This document shows, piece by piece, positions 1 through 7,999 of a stretch of 32,608 bases of DNA. The DNA lies in assembly GCA_002310015.1 (NCBI GenBank), contig DBYQ01000061.1, positions 1 through 32,608 of the forward strand. Reading direction: 5' to 3'. The DNA comes from Bacteroidales bacterium UBA1182 (lineage in GTDB: Bacteria; Bacteroidota; Bacteroidia; Bacteroidales; Bacteroidaceae). A program made the translations under genes and the position numbers. The number at the start of each line of letters is the position of its first letter. Positions within the stretch are counted from its first letter, which is position 1. Below the pieces are notes generated by a model that worked only from the letters and a program-made list of their open reading frames with translations, was not told where the DNA came from and did not search any database.

Positions 1-71
1 GGCACCTCTACAGCCGTTGCGTTGGCTGCTGCCAGGCAGATGGTCAGTAATGCGATAATTCCCTTTTTCAT
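1..71 (-). CDS. Exported protein, N-terminus only (runs off left edge)
   Basis: Reading leftward from the ATG at 71, the frame encodes MKKGIIALLTICLAAANATA, a typical signal peptide (two lysines, hydrophobic core, Ala-rich end), followed by VEV before the window ends. No function can be assigned from 23 residues. The start is supported by the Lys-Lys n-region and by a good Bacteroidetes promoter at 89-121. The product is presumably secreted to the periplasm or beyond; no lipobox cysteine is visible in the part seen. Confidence 0.6.
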   Translation of the reverse strand, partial: MKKGIIALLTICLAAANATAVEV

Positions 72-88
72 TTGAGCAAAGTTTTTTG

Positions 89-121
89 CAAACATACAAA
101 TAATTGGCAAAATGATACAAA
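89..121 (-). promoter_or_regulatory. Bacteroidetes-type promoter for the leftward exported gene
   Basis: On the minus strand, TTTG (118-121) is separated by exactly 21 nt from TATGTTTG (89-96), matching the Bacteroidetes consensus TTTG-N19-21-TAnnTTTG. The start codon lies 18 nt downstream of the -7 box. The TTTG lies inside the outer arm of the neighbouring palindrome (115-187), so the repeat appears to supply the -33 box. Motif match seen; promoter activity inferred. Confidence 0.5.
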
Positions 122-187
122 AGGGGTCTGACCCCAATTGTATCATTTTTGAAAAATAGTACAATTGGGGTCAGACCCCTTTTGTAT
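115..187. repeat. Nested palindromic intergenic element (type B, GGGGTCTGACCCC core)
   Basis: Two 28-nt arms, 115-142 and 160-187, are perfect reverse complements, and the stem continues through the ATTTTT/AAAAAT stretch with only a few mismatches. Each arm contains its own palindrome, GGGGTC-T-GACCCC. The result is a hairpin within a hairpin. It resembles the element at 27457-27499 and the half copy at 26733-26746. REP/BIME-like by architecture; it could also act as a bidirectional terminator. Confidence 0.85.
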
Positions 188-194
188 TGTTATT

Positions 195-334
195 GCCAAA
201 GTGTCCCACATCGACCCCGCTCACAACGCTTGTGGGGCGCATCGGCGTGGTACATACCCTCATTTTAGGGGGTATGTCCCACAACGAGTGGCGCCAGGAG
301 GCTCACAGGGCCGATGAGCGTGGGACACTTTGGC
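195..334. repeat. 140-bp structured element bounded by 15-bp perfect inverted repeats
   Basis: GCCAAAGTGTCCCAC at 195-209 is the exact reverse complement of 320-334. Inside are smaller stems: CACAA/TTGTG around 223-235 and ACATACCC (252-259) with GGGTATGT (270-277). The sequence is richer in G+C than its flanks and differs from the GGGGACAG-type repeats. It may be a small non-autonomous mobile element or a structured RNA. The open frame crossing it (187-426) looks non-coding. Confidence 0.6.
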
Positions 335-342
335 GAAACAAT

Positions 343-409
343 AATTTATACCCTTTTATTGACAATTCGCTGCTATTTGATTATATTTGTACCCAAAAGG
401 GTATAAATT
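343..409. promoter_or_regulatory. Inverted-repeat operator flanking the toxin-antitoxin promoter
   Basis: AATTTATACCCTTTT (343-357) and AAAAGGGTATAAATT (395-409) are perfect 15-bp inverted repeats that bracket the predicted promoter. The right copy also forms its own palindrome, TACCC-AAAA-GGGTA (390-404). The right arm ends directly before the ATG at 410. This is the layout expected for autorepression by the HTH antitoxin encoded downstream, comparable in principle to HipB-type operators. Repeats seen; binding inferred. Confidence 0.7.
359..389 (+). promoter_or_regulatory. Promoter of the HTH/zeta operon
   Basis: TTG at 359-361 is followed after 20 nt by TATATTTG (382-389), a full match to TAnnTTTG. 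Transcription would start near 396, leaving a leader of only about 14-17 nt before the ATG codons at 410 and 413. It lies between the two operator arms, so repressor binding would be expected to block it. Confidence 0.6.
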
Positions 410-412
410 ATG

Positions 413-775
413 ATGCGAATAAGTGAGTTTGTAAAGAAGAGCCGTAAAGAGCAGCATCTTACGCAGCCGGAACTGGCGGCTCGTGCAGGAGTGGGGTTGA
501 GGTTCCTGCGTGAGCTGGAGCAAGGAAAGGAGAGTCTCAGAATGGACAAGGTTAATCAGGTTCTGTCTTATTTTGGGACTAGCTGCGGTGTGGATCCTGA
601 ATCATCGGCTAAGTCCGATATCCGCAGCTACAGGCTTTCATCATTAGAGGAGCCTAAGGAATATATGCTTGAAGAGATCATGCATCAGGTTTGTGAATCT
701 GCGATTGAATCATATGTTCATGCTGCCGACATTCATCATAGAAGACTGGAAGAAATAAGGAATTCAAAAAAATAA
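413..775 (+). CDS. HTH-type antitoxin/regulator of zeta-like toxin module
   Basis: A 120-residue protein (122 codons if the ATG at 410 is used). Residues about 1-60 form an XRE/HipB-like helix-turn-helix, with KEQHLTQPELAARAGV as the first helices and FLRELEQGKESLRMDKV as the recognition part and third helix, close to the y4mF/'couple_hipB' group. The C-terminal half (about 75-120) is charged and probably helical, and is not part of the HTH. The stop is 3 bp before the toxin start. By analogy with PezA, the C-terminal part would bind the toxin while the HTH represses the operon through the inverted repeat upstream. No HipA kinase follows; the partner is zeta-like. Confidence 0.8.
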   Translation: MRISEFVKKSRKEQHLTQPELAARAGVGLRFLRELEQGKESLRMDKVNQVLSYFGTSCGVDPESSAKSDIRSYRLSSLEEPKEYMLEEIMHQVCESAIESYVHAADIHHRRLEEIRNSKK

Positions 776-778
776 ACC

Positions 779-1372
779 ATGAAAAAGAAACCTGTGATGT
801 GCATAGTGGCAGGACCGAATGGCTCCGGTAAGACCACAACAACTGAAAAACTGCTCATAAATGAATGGGGAGCCGAGAGTCTATACATAAACCCTGACAA
901 TATAGCTAAAGACACTTTTGGAGACTGGAATTCCCAGGAATCTGTCATGAAAGCTGCCCGTATGGCAACAGAACAGCGATATGAGTGTCTGAAAAAAGGA
1001 ACTGACTTCGTTTTTGAAACTGTCTTCTCATCGGAAGAAAAGTTGGATTTCATCCGTAAAGCAAAAGAAGCCGGATTTTTTATTAGAATCTTCTACGTAT
1101 GTACCGAGTCTCCATTAATTAATGTGAGCCGCATAGCGTTGCGATATATGAACGGCGGGCATGAGGTTCCTATTTCCAAAACCATATCCCGTTATTACGG
1201 GTCACTGGAAAACATATCAAAAGCTATTTCAATAGCTGATAGGGTTTATCTTTATGACAACTCAGTGGAGAAAGCGGAACCACGTCTGATTCTCAGAACC
1301 TCAAACGGCATAATAGCCAAACAATATACTGATAACCTACCGGAGTGGGTTAAATCCGTAATGCCTGAATGA
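779..1372 (+). CDS. Zeta toxin-like AAA/P-loop kinase (PezT/COG4185 type)
   Basis: This 197-residue protein has a Walker A motif GPNGSGKT at residues 12-19 and the zeta-like INPDNIAKD stretch near 37-45. The segment FVFETVFSSEEKLDFI (about 78-93) is typical of the zeta/COG4185 group. Characterised zeta/PezT toxins phosphorylate UDP-N-acetylglucosamine and block wall synthesis; the true substrate of the COG4185 branch is less certain. It follows the HTH gene by 3 bp and is surely co-transcribed with it. Length fits single-domain members and there is no truncation. It could alternatively be a housekeeping P-loop kinase, but the operon and operator favour a toxin-antitoxin module. Confidence 0.8.
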   Translation: MKKKPVMCIVAGPNGSGKTTTTEKLLINEWGAESLYINPDNIAKDTFGDWNSQESVMKAARMATEQRYECLKKGTDFVFETVFSSEEKLDFIRKAKEAGFFIRIFYVCTESPLINVSRIALRYMNGGHEVPISKTISRYYGSLENISKAISIADRVYLYDNSVEKAEPRLILRTSNGIIAKQYTDNLPEWVKSVMPE

Positions 1373-1394
1373 TGAAAATTTAAAGAAAAACGAT

Positions 1395-1481
1395 ATGGAA
1401 AAGAAGAAGGACAAAGTGAGTGTGGTGTTCTTGCAGCTGGCAATGATGTTCGTGACAATCCTTATCAGGCACAAAAGTTAA
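1395..1481 (+). CDS. Possible 28-residue membrane peptide
   Basis: ATG at 1395 opens a 28-codon frame with a basic start (MEKKKDKVS) and a hydrophobic stretch (VVFLQLAMMFVTILI), ending at TAA 1479-1481. It lies 22 bp after the toxin gene and 13 bp before the esterase gene. It could be a small membrane peptide or a gene remnant. Nothing beyond composition supports it. Confidence 0.25.
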   Translation: MEKKKDKVSVVFLQLAMMFVTILIRHKS

Positions 1482-1494
1482 TGGTTGTAGGAAT

Positions 1495-2625
1495 ATGATG
1501 CAATATAAAAGTAAGTTGGCTGGAGCTATATGTATGATAGCTCTTATTGTTCCTAGTTCTGATAGCTGGGCGCAAGAGGCTGCTTATCCCGATGTCGTGG
1601 AGCAGTGGAGGCAGGAGAATGCAGCCAGGTGGAAGGCCAATTTGGAGTCTATGACTGTTTCCAATGGTGATTTGACCATGAAGTTCTCATATCAGATATT
1701 TGGCGACAAACCTTCCGACGGGCGCAGTATGTATATCTCCATGCACGGCGGCGGGAACACTGCCGCCAGTGTGAATGATAGCCAGTGGGAGAACCAGAAA
1801 CGGCTCTATCAGCCTGAAGAGGGTGTGTATGTATGCCCACGCGCTCCGTGGAATGACTGGGACATGTGGTTCAAGCCGCCTATGGACGTACTGTTGGAAG
1901 AACTCATACAGACGCTTGCATATGGGCTGGACGTGAATTCCGATAAGGTATATCTGATGGGCTATTCTGCCGGTGGCGATGGGGTTTGGCGGCTGGCTCC
2001 CCGTTTGGCCGACCATTTTGCGGCAGCATCCATGATGGCCGGTCATCCGGGCGATGTAAAGCTTGTGAATGTACGCAATATGCCATTCACCATCTGGGTG
2101 GGAGGTGATGACGCAGCCTATAACCGCAACCGCGAGGTGGCGGCACGCGGAAGGGAACTGGATTCACTTCAAACAGCCGATGAAAACGGTTATATCCATG
2201 AGACCCATGTACTTGAGGGTTACCCGCACTGGATGGACCTTAAGGATTCTGCTGCAGTGCCCTGGATGGCGCAGTTCAAGCGCAATCCTTATCCGGATAG
2301 GATAGTGTGGCGTCAGGAAGAGGTTACTCGTGACGCGTTTTACTGGCTTTCCGTACCGCATGAATATGCCAAACGCGGTATGACGGTTATAGCCAATCGT
2401 ATAGGAAACGTAATCGAGATAGAACAGTGTGATTATCCGGAGCTTTCAATATGCCTGAACAGCAATATGGTAAACTTTTCAAGAAAAGTGACTGTAATAA
2501 AGTATAAGGGCCGCAAGGTGTTCAGGGGCAGACTGAAACCAAGTGCCGATACAGCACGCAAGACATTGTTTCAGCGCGGTGATCCGTCTTACATGTTTGA
2601 TGCTGTAATAAACGTGAAGTTATGA
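1495..2625 (+). CDS. Exported alpha/beta-hydrolase (esterase/PHB-depolymerase-like)
   Basis: 376 residues with a signal peptide ending near WAQ (about residue 27), so exported. Alpha/beta-hydrolase features are visible: oxyanion loop HGGG at 84-87, nucleophile elbow GYSAG with Ser158, a probable acid in VGGDD (Asp205/206), and His245 in EGYPHWMD. The 'PRAPWNDWDMW' segment and overall order resemble the exported esterase/peptidase-like group near PHB depolymerases. The C-terminal 110 residues look like a beta-rich appendage. Substrate is unknown; acyl esters on dietary polysaccharides are a reasonable guess given the exported carboxylesterase and GH16 enzymes elsewhere in the window. Met codons at 1495 and 1498 are both possible starts. 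Confidence 0.75.
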   Translation: MMQYKSKLAGAICMIALIVPSSDSWAQEAAYPDVVEQWRQENAARWKANLESMTVSNGDLTMKFSYQIFGDKPSDGRSMYISMHGGGNTAASVNDSQWENQKRLYQPEEGVYVCPRAPWNDWDMWFKPPMDVLLEELIQTLAYGLDVNSDKVYLMGYSAGGDGVWRLAPRLADHFAAASMMAGHPGDVKLVNVRNMPFTIWVGGDDAAYNRNREVAARGRELDSLQTADENGYIHETHVLEGYPHWMDLKDSAAVPWMAQFKRNPYPDRIVWRQEEVTRDAFYWLSVPHEYAKRGMTVIANRIGNVIEIEQCDYPELSICLNSNMVNFSRKVTVIKYKGRKVFRGRLKPSADTARKTLFQRGDPSYMFDAVINVKL

Positions 2626-2721
2626 AATAGGGTTTGTACGCAATTGGTATCCTGTTGATTTGGTATGTAAGAATTGCAAAGTGAAGAATTTCATCTTTAT
2701 TCCTTAATATAACCTTTGTAT

Positions 2722-3939
2722 ATGAGAAAACTTTGTTTGTGGGGCGGGGTCATTGCTTCCGCTTTGTTGATTGGATGCAAAGACGCTGTTGACGAATCGG
2801 TATTTCTGGTCGATTCATCCCAGGCTGTTGAGGCCGATCTTACTGATGTGGCAACTGATTTCCGCATCATACGCCTTAAGTCCGATGCGCCTCTTGACAC
2901 CAGGATGCAGTACTTCTTTTTTGACAAGTGGATTCTGGGCCTTTCGCCGAATGAAGGAATCGGTCATCCGCGTATAAGCCTGTTTGACAGGAACGGTAAT
3001 CTGGTGTCGGTTTTGAACCGTGTGGGACGCGGCCCGGGCGAGTACATCGGAATAAACAAAATCATATCACTTGATGAGGAGAAAGGGATTCTTTATGTCA
3101 TGGTCAATACGGATACCTCCATGCCCATATTCAAATACTCCGTTCCAGATTTCTCATATATGGGTAGGGTTGAGTTGGGTGAAGGTTATGAGATCAGGGA
3201 TATCGGCCCCTTGGACAGCGGGCATTTTCTGGCTCTGCTGAATCATGGCGGTGACGGAAAAGGTTATTATTCAGGTGTGGCAAGAACCGTGCTTTTTGAT
3301 GTGAACAACCTAAGTGATACCGTTGTCCTGTACACCGATACCTGGAACCATCACAACAACATGTTTGAGAATTTTGCTTTTGGTATCAACCGTAACAATC
3401 CGCTATACAGGACAATGGGGTATGTAAATACGATATATAGAATTGAAGATAACAGGCTCACACCGGTCTTTAGGTTTACTTTCGGCGACAACGGCGTTCC
3501 GCAGAAAATCTTTGACGATTTTGAAAAGGATTCTGATAATGAAGGTAATGTTTCAGCTATTGACGGCGGTGTGATGGATTATGTCCTTGACAATGACGGT
3601 TGCCATCTTCCGTATATTTTTGATGCTGCCCAAAACGGTGACCTGATAAGCTTTATGTACCTGGCCTTTGACGCTTCAGAAGGATTTGGCTTTAATTCGT
3701 ATTATTATCTGAATGACGGACATAAGTCAGTGAGCTACAGTGAACTGAAAATACCTGGACTCACCGAGCCCGCATCCATAAGCGCGATTGACAATACTAT
3801 GTATGTCTGGGAGATTCCCGATACTGAGGATATGGTTGATGAGTCTGTCCCGATGTCCGGACTTGCCCGTGAGATATTGGATTCCCTGGCCGTTCAGAAT
3901 GACGATAATCCCGTATTGCTGGAGTACCGCTTTAAATGA
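2722..3939 (+). CDS. Six-bladed beta-propeller lipoprotein
   Basis: A 405-residue lipoprotein: the signal peptide MRKLCLWGGVIASALLIGC ends with a lipobox Cys at residue 19. The body contains the hallmarks of the Bacteroidetes 6-bladed beta-propeller family (DUF4934-like): SLFDRNGNLVSVLNRVGRGPGEY, where the RxGRGPGEY motif is diagnostic, then repeated strand patterns. ATG 2722 is preferred over a TTG two codons upstream because it opens the signal peptide. Members are usually outer-membrane or periplasmic proteins of unknown ligand, often near nutrient-uptake or regulatory loci. It ends immediately before a hairpin repeat shared with the convergent methyltransferase. Confidence 0.75.
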   Translation: MRKLCLWGGVIASALLIGCKDAVDESVFLVDSSQAVEADLTDVATDFRIIRLKSDAPLDTRMQYFFFDKWILGLSPNEGIGHPRISLFDRNGNLVSVLNRVGRGPGEYIGINKIISLDEEKGILYVMVNTDTSMPIFKYSVPDFSYMGRVELGEGYEIRDIGPLDSGHFLALLNHGGDGKGYYSGVARTVLFDVNNLSDTVVLYTDTWNHHNNMFENFAFGINRNNPLYRTMGYVNTIYRIEDNRLTPVFRFTFGDNGVPQKIFDDFEKDSDNEGNVSAIDGGVMDYVLDNDGCHLPYIFDAAQNGDLISFMYLAFDASEGFGFNSYYYLNDGHKSVSYSELKIPGLTEPASISAIDNTMYVWEIPDTEDMVDESVPMSGLAREILDSLAVQNDDNPVLLEYRFK

Positions 3940-4003
3940 GCAAAAGGTGACATTGGGGACGGTTGAGGGGCACAAAGGGGACGGTTCTTTTTGTGCCCCT
4001 CAT
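3940..4003. terminator. Type C palindromic repeat acting as convergent terminator
   Basis: TGAGGGGCACAAA (3964-3976) pairs with TTTGTGCCCCTCA (3990-4002) around the loop GGGGACGGTTCTT, preceded by a related GGGGACGG copy (about 3954-3963). It begins right after the beta-propeller stop, and its right arm contains the TGA of the opposing methyltransferase (4000-4002). The same sequence recurs at 32512-32546. It would serve both convergent transcripts as a stem-loop terminator. Confidence 0.7.
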
Positions 4004-5202
4004 TTTCTGAGATCCAGGAGGATGCGGCGGGAGTCGGAGAGGGTGGTGGCTATCAGGTAGCGGGAGCCTCCGTCGCGGAGTTTCAGTTTTTTCTGTAGTT
4101 GCGGAGCTGTTTCCGGGAAGTTCCTTACTGAGAGGTTGGCTTGGGTCTTGGCTAACGCGGATAAGGATTTCTTATCAAACGGTATTATTCCTTCAAGTCT
4201 GAACACGCGGCCGGGGAATTGCTCCGGCTTTTCTTTGCTCCAGAAGAGATGGGTGTCGGGGTGGAGCAGGGCGGTGCCGGTCCGGGCGGCGATGGTGCGG
4301 AACAGGGCGCACTTCATGTAGGGGGCCGATGGCTCGCTGATGTAGGTGCCGGGCTGCAGGCAGGTCGCGTCTGCAATGGGTAGGGGGAGAGCTGCATCAA
4401 TGCTTTTGGCCGATGAAACAGCGCCCTCTAGGGTTCCGTCCGGTTTGATATCTACCGCAGTAAGCGTGGGCTCTGAGTTGAAACCGCGTTGCAGGAGCAG
4501 GGTTATCTCCTTGCATTCACCTTCCAGACCTATTATCAGTACGTGACTCACGTGCTTGAGCTCCGTGAGAGCGCGGCTTATGTCCAGCATGGGTGAGAGC
4601 TTTACCATTACGTTGGGCGCTATGCTGAGCAGACTATCCTGCAGCGCAACGGCGTCCGGCTGGCAGTCACTTATAGATACAAGCTTACGTCCGGCATCGC
4701 TCCTGCGGGCAGGGTCCAGGTAGATAAGATCAAGTGAATCAGGCTCCAAATGTGAAATGTAATCCTCTGCGCTGCAGCAATTGACCTCAATCTCCGGCCG
4801 TCCCAGAGTCTTGAAGTTTGCTCGGGCGCAGTCACAGAGTTCAGTTGACATCTCATTGTAGTAAGTATGGGCAGCACTTTGGGAAATGAAGAAACAGTCA
4901 ACACCCATCCCGCCGGTGATATCGGCCATTCTGAGGCTCCTGCCTAACAACTTCTCTATGAATGAAGCCTTATACTGAGCGATAAACTGTGAGGTGCACT
5001 GCTCCAGAGACAGATGCTTGGGATAGACAATACCCTCTGTATCAGCCCAGAGCGGTACTTTTGCGCGGGCAGCCTGCCAGCCTGAAATCTGCTTGAGAGC
5101 GTACTGGATATCAACGCTTTGCGGATGGCTGGCAAGAGCCAGTTTGCGCACATCGTCTGTTAGATGTTCACGGATATACTGGTTTGTCAGATTCTTTTCC
5201 AT
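4000..5202 (-). CDS. Class I SAM-dependent methyltransferase with THUMP-like C-terminus
   Basis: A 400-residue cytoplasmic protein. The SAM-binding motif I reads DITGGMGVD (94-102), followed by NEMSTELCDCARANF as the acidic-loop region. A catalytic-type motif DLIYLDPARR (158-167) resembles the DPP/DPAR motif of nucleic-acid methyltransferases. The C-terminal third (about 300-400) matches the THUMP-like domain seen in the Bacteroidetes relatives, suggesting an RNA substrate; which RNA is not known. The gene diverges from the carboxylesterase lipoprotein with about 80 bp between starts. Its stop codon lies inside a palindromic repeat, so the last residues may have been trimmed or replaced by repeat insertion. 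Confidence 0.75.
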   Translation of the reverse strand: MEKNLTNQYIREHLTDDVRKLALASHPQSVDIQYALKQISGWQAARAKVPLWADTEGIVYPKHLSLEQCTSQFIAQYKASFIEKLLGRSLRMADITGGMGVDCFFISQSAAHTYYNEMSTELCDCARANFKTLGRPEIEVNCCSAEDYISHLEPDSLDLIYLDPARRSDAGRKLVSISDCQPDAVALQDSLLSIAPNVMVKLSPMLDISRALTELKHVSHVLIIGLEGECKEITLLLQRGFNSEPTLTAVDIKPDGTLEGAVSSAKSIDAALPLPIADATCLQPGTYISEPSAPYMKCALFRTIAARTGTALLHPDTHLFWSKEKPEQFPGRVFRLEGIIPFDKKSLSALAKTQANLSVRNFPETAPQLQKKLKLRDGGSRYLIATTLSDSRRILLDLRK

Positions 5203-5282
5203 CCCATTTCAGATTTACAGTTTCAAATTTAGGAAATAAGTGCAACTTTTATTATTTTCACACCATTAAACCAAAATGCTTT

Positions 5283-6782
5283 ATGAAGAAACTGTTTTTT
5301 GCTTTGGCCGGCATGCTGGCTCTTGTGGCATGCGGCACTCAGGACGGTGGCCCTATCCTTACCATTGAGGGTGGACAGATACAGGGCGTTGCTACCGATA
5401 TCAAGGGAGTTACCGTTTACCGCGGAATCCCGTTTGCAGCACCTCCTACAGGTCAGAACCGCTGGAAGGCTCCGCAGCCAGTCATTCCATGGGAGGGTGT
5501 AAAACTCTGTGACAAATTTGGTCATCCGCCATTCCAGGCAGCCCATTATCCCGGCGGCTACACAACCGAGTGGGGTTACGGCGATGAGGCTCCTTACAGC
5601 GAGGATTGCCTCTATCTGAACGTTTGGACCACTAAACCCGGTCAGACCGATGCCAAACTGCCCGTTGCCATATGGATATTCGGAGGCGGCATGCGTGAGG
5701 GCTGGGGCTCAGAGCCTGAGTTTGACGGCCAGGAGTGGGCCAATAAGGATGTAGTGCTGGTATCATTCAACTACCGTGTAGGTCCGTTCGGATTCTTTGC
5801 ACATCCGGAACTGTCGGCCGAGGATCCCGAGCATGCAACAGGTAACTGGGGCACTCTGGACCAGATTGAGGCTATGAAGTGGGTTAAGAAGAATATCGCC
5901 CAGTTTGGCGGTGACCCCGATAACGTGATGATATTCGGACAGAGCGCAGGCTCACGCAGCGTCAAGTTCCTGAGCGCATCACCTCTTACCAAGGGTCTGT
6001 TCAACAAGGCTGTGATCATGAGCGGAAGCGGACTTGTTAAGCCCCGTCCTCAGACTGCTGCTGCACCCGCAGGCCGCGGCGGAATGGGCATGGGAATGGG
6101 AATGCCGCAGCAGGGTATGACCACACTGGCCGAGGCCGAAGCATCGACCAAGGAGGTGTGCGACTGGGCTAACCTGACTACACTGCGTCAGTTGCGCGGT
6201 GCCAGCACCGAGACTATATTCGCCCTGGGCGGCCTCTACACCAACGTTACCGGAAAGCGCAGCATATTGACCGCATCACCCATATCACCTTATATAGACG
6301 GATACGTGCTGACCGAGTCATTTGATGATGCCTGCCTGGACGGATCACTGGCACAGGTTCCGTACCTGATCGGTTACACATTGAATGATGCAGGTAACAT
6401 GGGTACCCAGATTGCAGATTTCTGCATCAACCGCCAGGAGATGGGCGGTAAGGCATACGCATATCAGTTTGCACGTCCGCTGCCTGATGACGGCAATCAT
6501 CCCGAGGTGACACAGCGCCTGAGAGGTGCATTCCACTCATCGGACCTCTGGTTTGTGTTCAAGTCACTGAAGCATTGCTGGCGCCCCTGGACCCAGGGTG
6601 ACTGGGATCTGTCAGAGAAGATGCTCACAGCATGGTCAAACTTTGCCAAGTACGGTGACCCCAACGGTCCCGACGGTGGCGAGTGGAAGCCATTTACTCA
6701 GGAAAACCAGCAGTTCATGATCTTCAAGTTGGATGAGAATGATGTAGAGGCATCAGAGCTGGGCAATCCTCTGGCCAGATAA
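5283..6782 (+). CDS. Type B carboxylesterase lipoprotein
   Basis: 499 residues from ATG 5283, chosen because MKKLFFALAGMLALVAC is a lipoprotein signal with Cys17. The COesterase fold is clear: VYRGIPFAAPP (45-55), SEDCLYLNVW (106-115), the GGG oxyanion region (134-136), nucleophile GQSAG with Ser221, Asp369 in the position of the family Glu/Asp, and His418 in GAFHSSDLWFVF. It hydrolyses carboxyl esters at the cell surface or periplasm; the natural substrate is unknown. An unusual Gly/Met run (GGMGMGMGMGMPQQGM, about residues 266-280) sits in a surface loop after the nucleophile domain. The gene stands alone and is followed by the convergent AraC regulator. Confidence 0.85.
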   Translation: MKKLFFALAGMLALVACGTQDGGPILTIEGGQIQGVATDIKGVTVYRGIPFAAPPTGQNRWKAPQPVIPWEGVKLCDKFGHPPFQAAHYPGGYTTEWGYGDEAPYSEDCLYLNVWTTKPGQTDAKLPVAIWIFGGGMREGWGSEPEFDGQEWANKDVVLVSFNYRVGPFGFFAHPELSAEDPEHATGNWGTLDQIEAMKWVKKNIAQFGGDPDNVMIFGQSAGSRSVKFLSASPLTKGLFNKAVIMSGSGLVKPRPQTAAAPAGRGGMGMGMGMPQQGMTTLAEAEASTKEVCDWANLTTLRQLRGASTETIFALGGLYTNVTGKRSILTASPISPYIDGYVLTESFDDACLDGSLAQVPYLIGYTLNDAGNMGTQIADFCINRQEMGGKAYAYQFARPLPDDGNHPEVTQRLRGAFHSSDLWFVFKSLKHCWRPWTQGDWDLSEKMLTAWSNFAKYGDPNGPDGGEWKPFTQENQQFMIFKLDENDVEASELGNPLAR

Positions 6783-6816
6783 GATAAGGCTGATAAAAGC
6801 CTGAAAACTGTAAAGA

Positions 6817-7887
6817 TTAAAGACGGACTGGTCCTGTCCAGTCAGATGGAGATTTGCCGGTGATGTTCCTGAAGTTTCGGCGGAAGGATTCCTCGCTGGC
6901 AAATCCTGACATCTCGGCAACCTGGGCAATGGACAGCTTTCCGTCTTTTTCCATTATTTGCTTGGCGTACTCCACCCTGTAGGTGTTGACAAACATAGCG
7001 AATGACTTGCCGCTGTGTGAGTTGATGCTTGTGGATACGTATGTGCGGTTGCTGCCTATGGATTTGGCCAGATCCACAACTGACAGTCCGGGCTGAAGAT
7101 ACATCTTTTCATTCTCCATCTTTTCCTGTATGATATTGAAAAGAACGGAGTCTTCATTCTCTTTATCCGTGAGGATAATATCCTCCTTGAGCTCATTCTC
7201 CATCTGGTACGCTCCGAATCGGTAACGGAACCCCACATAGGCTATAGCGTATATGATGCCCGTAAAAAGGACCGATGGCACCGCCAGTATGGTCTTTCCA
7301 GTAAAGAAACGCGGTCCCAGAATAGTCAGCATCACGGTACAGAAGGCAGCCGTGAACTGTACGGCAACCAGAATAATGATAGGCTTTGCGGTTTTTCCCT
7401 CCACCTCCGAGTAGGAGTCATAGACACTGCGGTCAAATTTGGTGAGCTTTATCAGACTGATTACGCACACCAGGATGGTCTGTATGGGGCGTACAATACT
7501 GATGAAAGTATCCGGAATCTCATGCCTGAGTCCGAACAGGAGTACCGATATACTTGCTGCGGCGGCAATAAGACCGGGAGCAAACAGCAACGCCATTTCA
7601 AACTTGCCAGGATTGTGAGAGTCTGTTATAGCTTTAATATAAAGGTAGTATAACGGATAAGTAGTCAACGTGGCCCATGAGTAGATGACGGTCAGCGCAT
7701 TGCTGGTGGTATTGGCGGTGCTGTAATAAACGGCATGATACAGAAACAGTAACATGGAAACTGACAGGAACATTCCAAGGTAGCGCTGGGCCTTGTTCAG
7801 TTCCCTGTAACTGATTCCGGCATGGACTGCCCAGAACAGACAGACCATGAATGGAAGCATAGGAATAAGAATATCTATAAAATCCAT
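6817..7887 (-). CDS. Membrane-embedded AraC-family regulator
   Basis: 356 residues from the ATG at 7887; a longer frame exists, but this start removes a poorly coding 71-residue extension and opens directly at a membrane helix (MDFIDILIPMLPFMVCLFW). The first 235 or so residues contain about six or seven hydrophobic helices. The last 100 form an AraC HTH: LSVVDLAKSIGSNRTYVSTSINSHSGKSF (first HTH) and LSIAQVAEMSGFASEESFRRNFRNITGKSPSDW (second HTH, with the conserved F-R-x-F-x4-G pattern). It probably senses a signal at the inner membrane and regulates a nearby gene; the divergent lipoprotein gene at 8000 shares its 112-bp upstream region and is the best candidate target. Confidence 0.8.
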   Translation of the reverse strand: MDFIDILIPMLPFMVCLFWAVHAGISYRELNKAQRYLGMFLSVSMLLFLYHAVYYSTANTTSNALTVIYSWATLTTYPLYYLYIKAITDSHNPGKFEMALLFAPGLIAAAASISVLLFGLRHEIPDTFISIVRPIQTILVCVISLIKLTKFDRSVYDSYSEVEGKTAKPIIILVAVQFTAAFCTVMLTILGPRFFTGKTILAVPSVLFTGIIYAIAYVGFRYRFGAYQMENELKEDIILTDKENEDSVLFNIIQEKMENEKMYLQPGLSVVDLAKSIGSNRTYVSTSINSHSGKSFAMFVNTYRVEYAKQIMEKDGKLSIAQVAEMSGFASEESFRRNFRNITGKSPSDWTGPVRL

Positions 7888-7999
7888 TTGACGACAAAAA
7901 TAATGATTTGTACGATATGACCGATTTTTTTTCTGTTTTGAATGGTCATTCAGCAATAAAAATTTCACTTTAGCACCACTAATTATAATTAAAACAAAA

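Noticed and set aside
187..426. 79-residue open frame across the inverted-repeat element and operator
   Set aside because: It spans two structured elements and the TA promoter, has no family resemblance, and overlaps the real antitoxin start.
2710..2718. TAACCTTTG as a promoter for the beta-propeller lipoprotein
   Set aside because: The spacing is TAnnnTTTG rather than TAnnTTTG, and it lies only 3 bp from the start codon, which would give a leaderless transcript.
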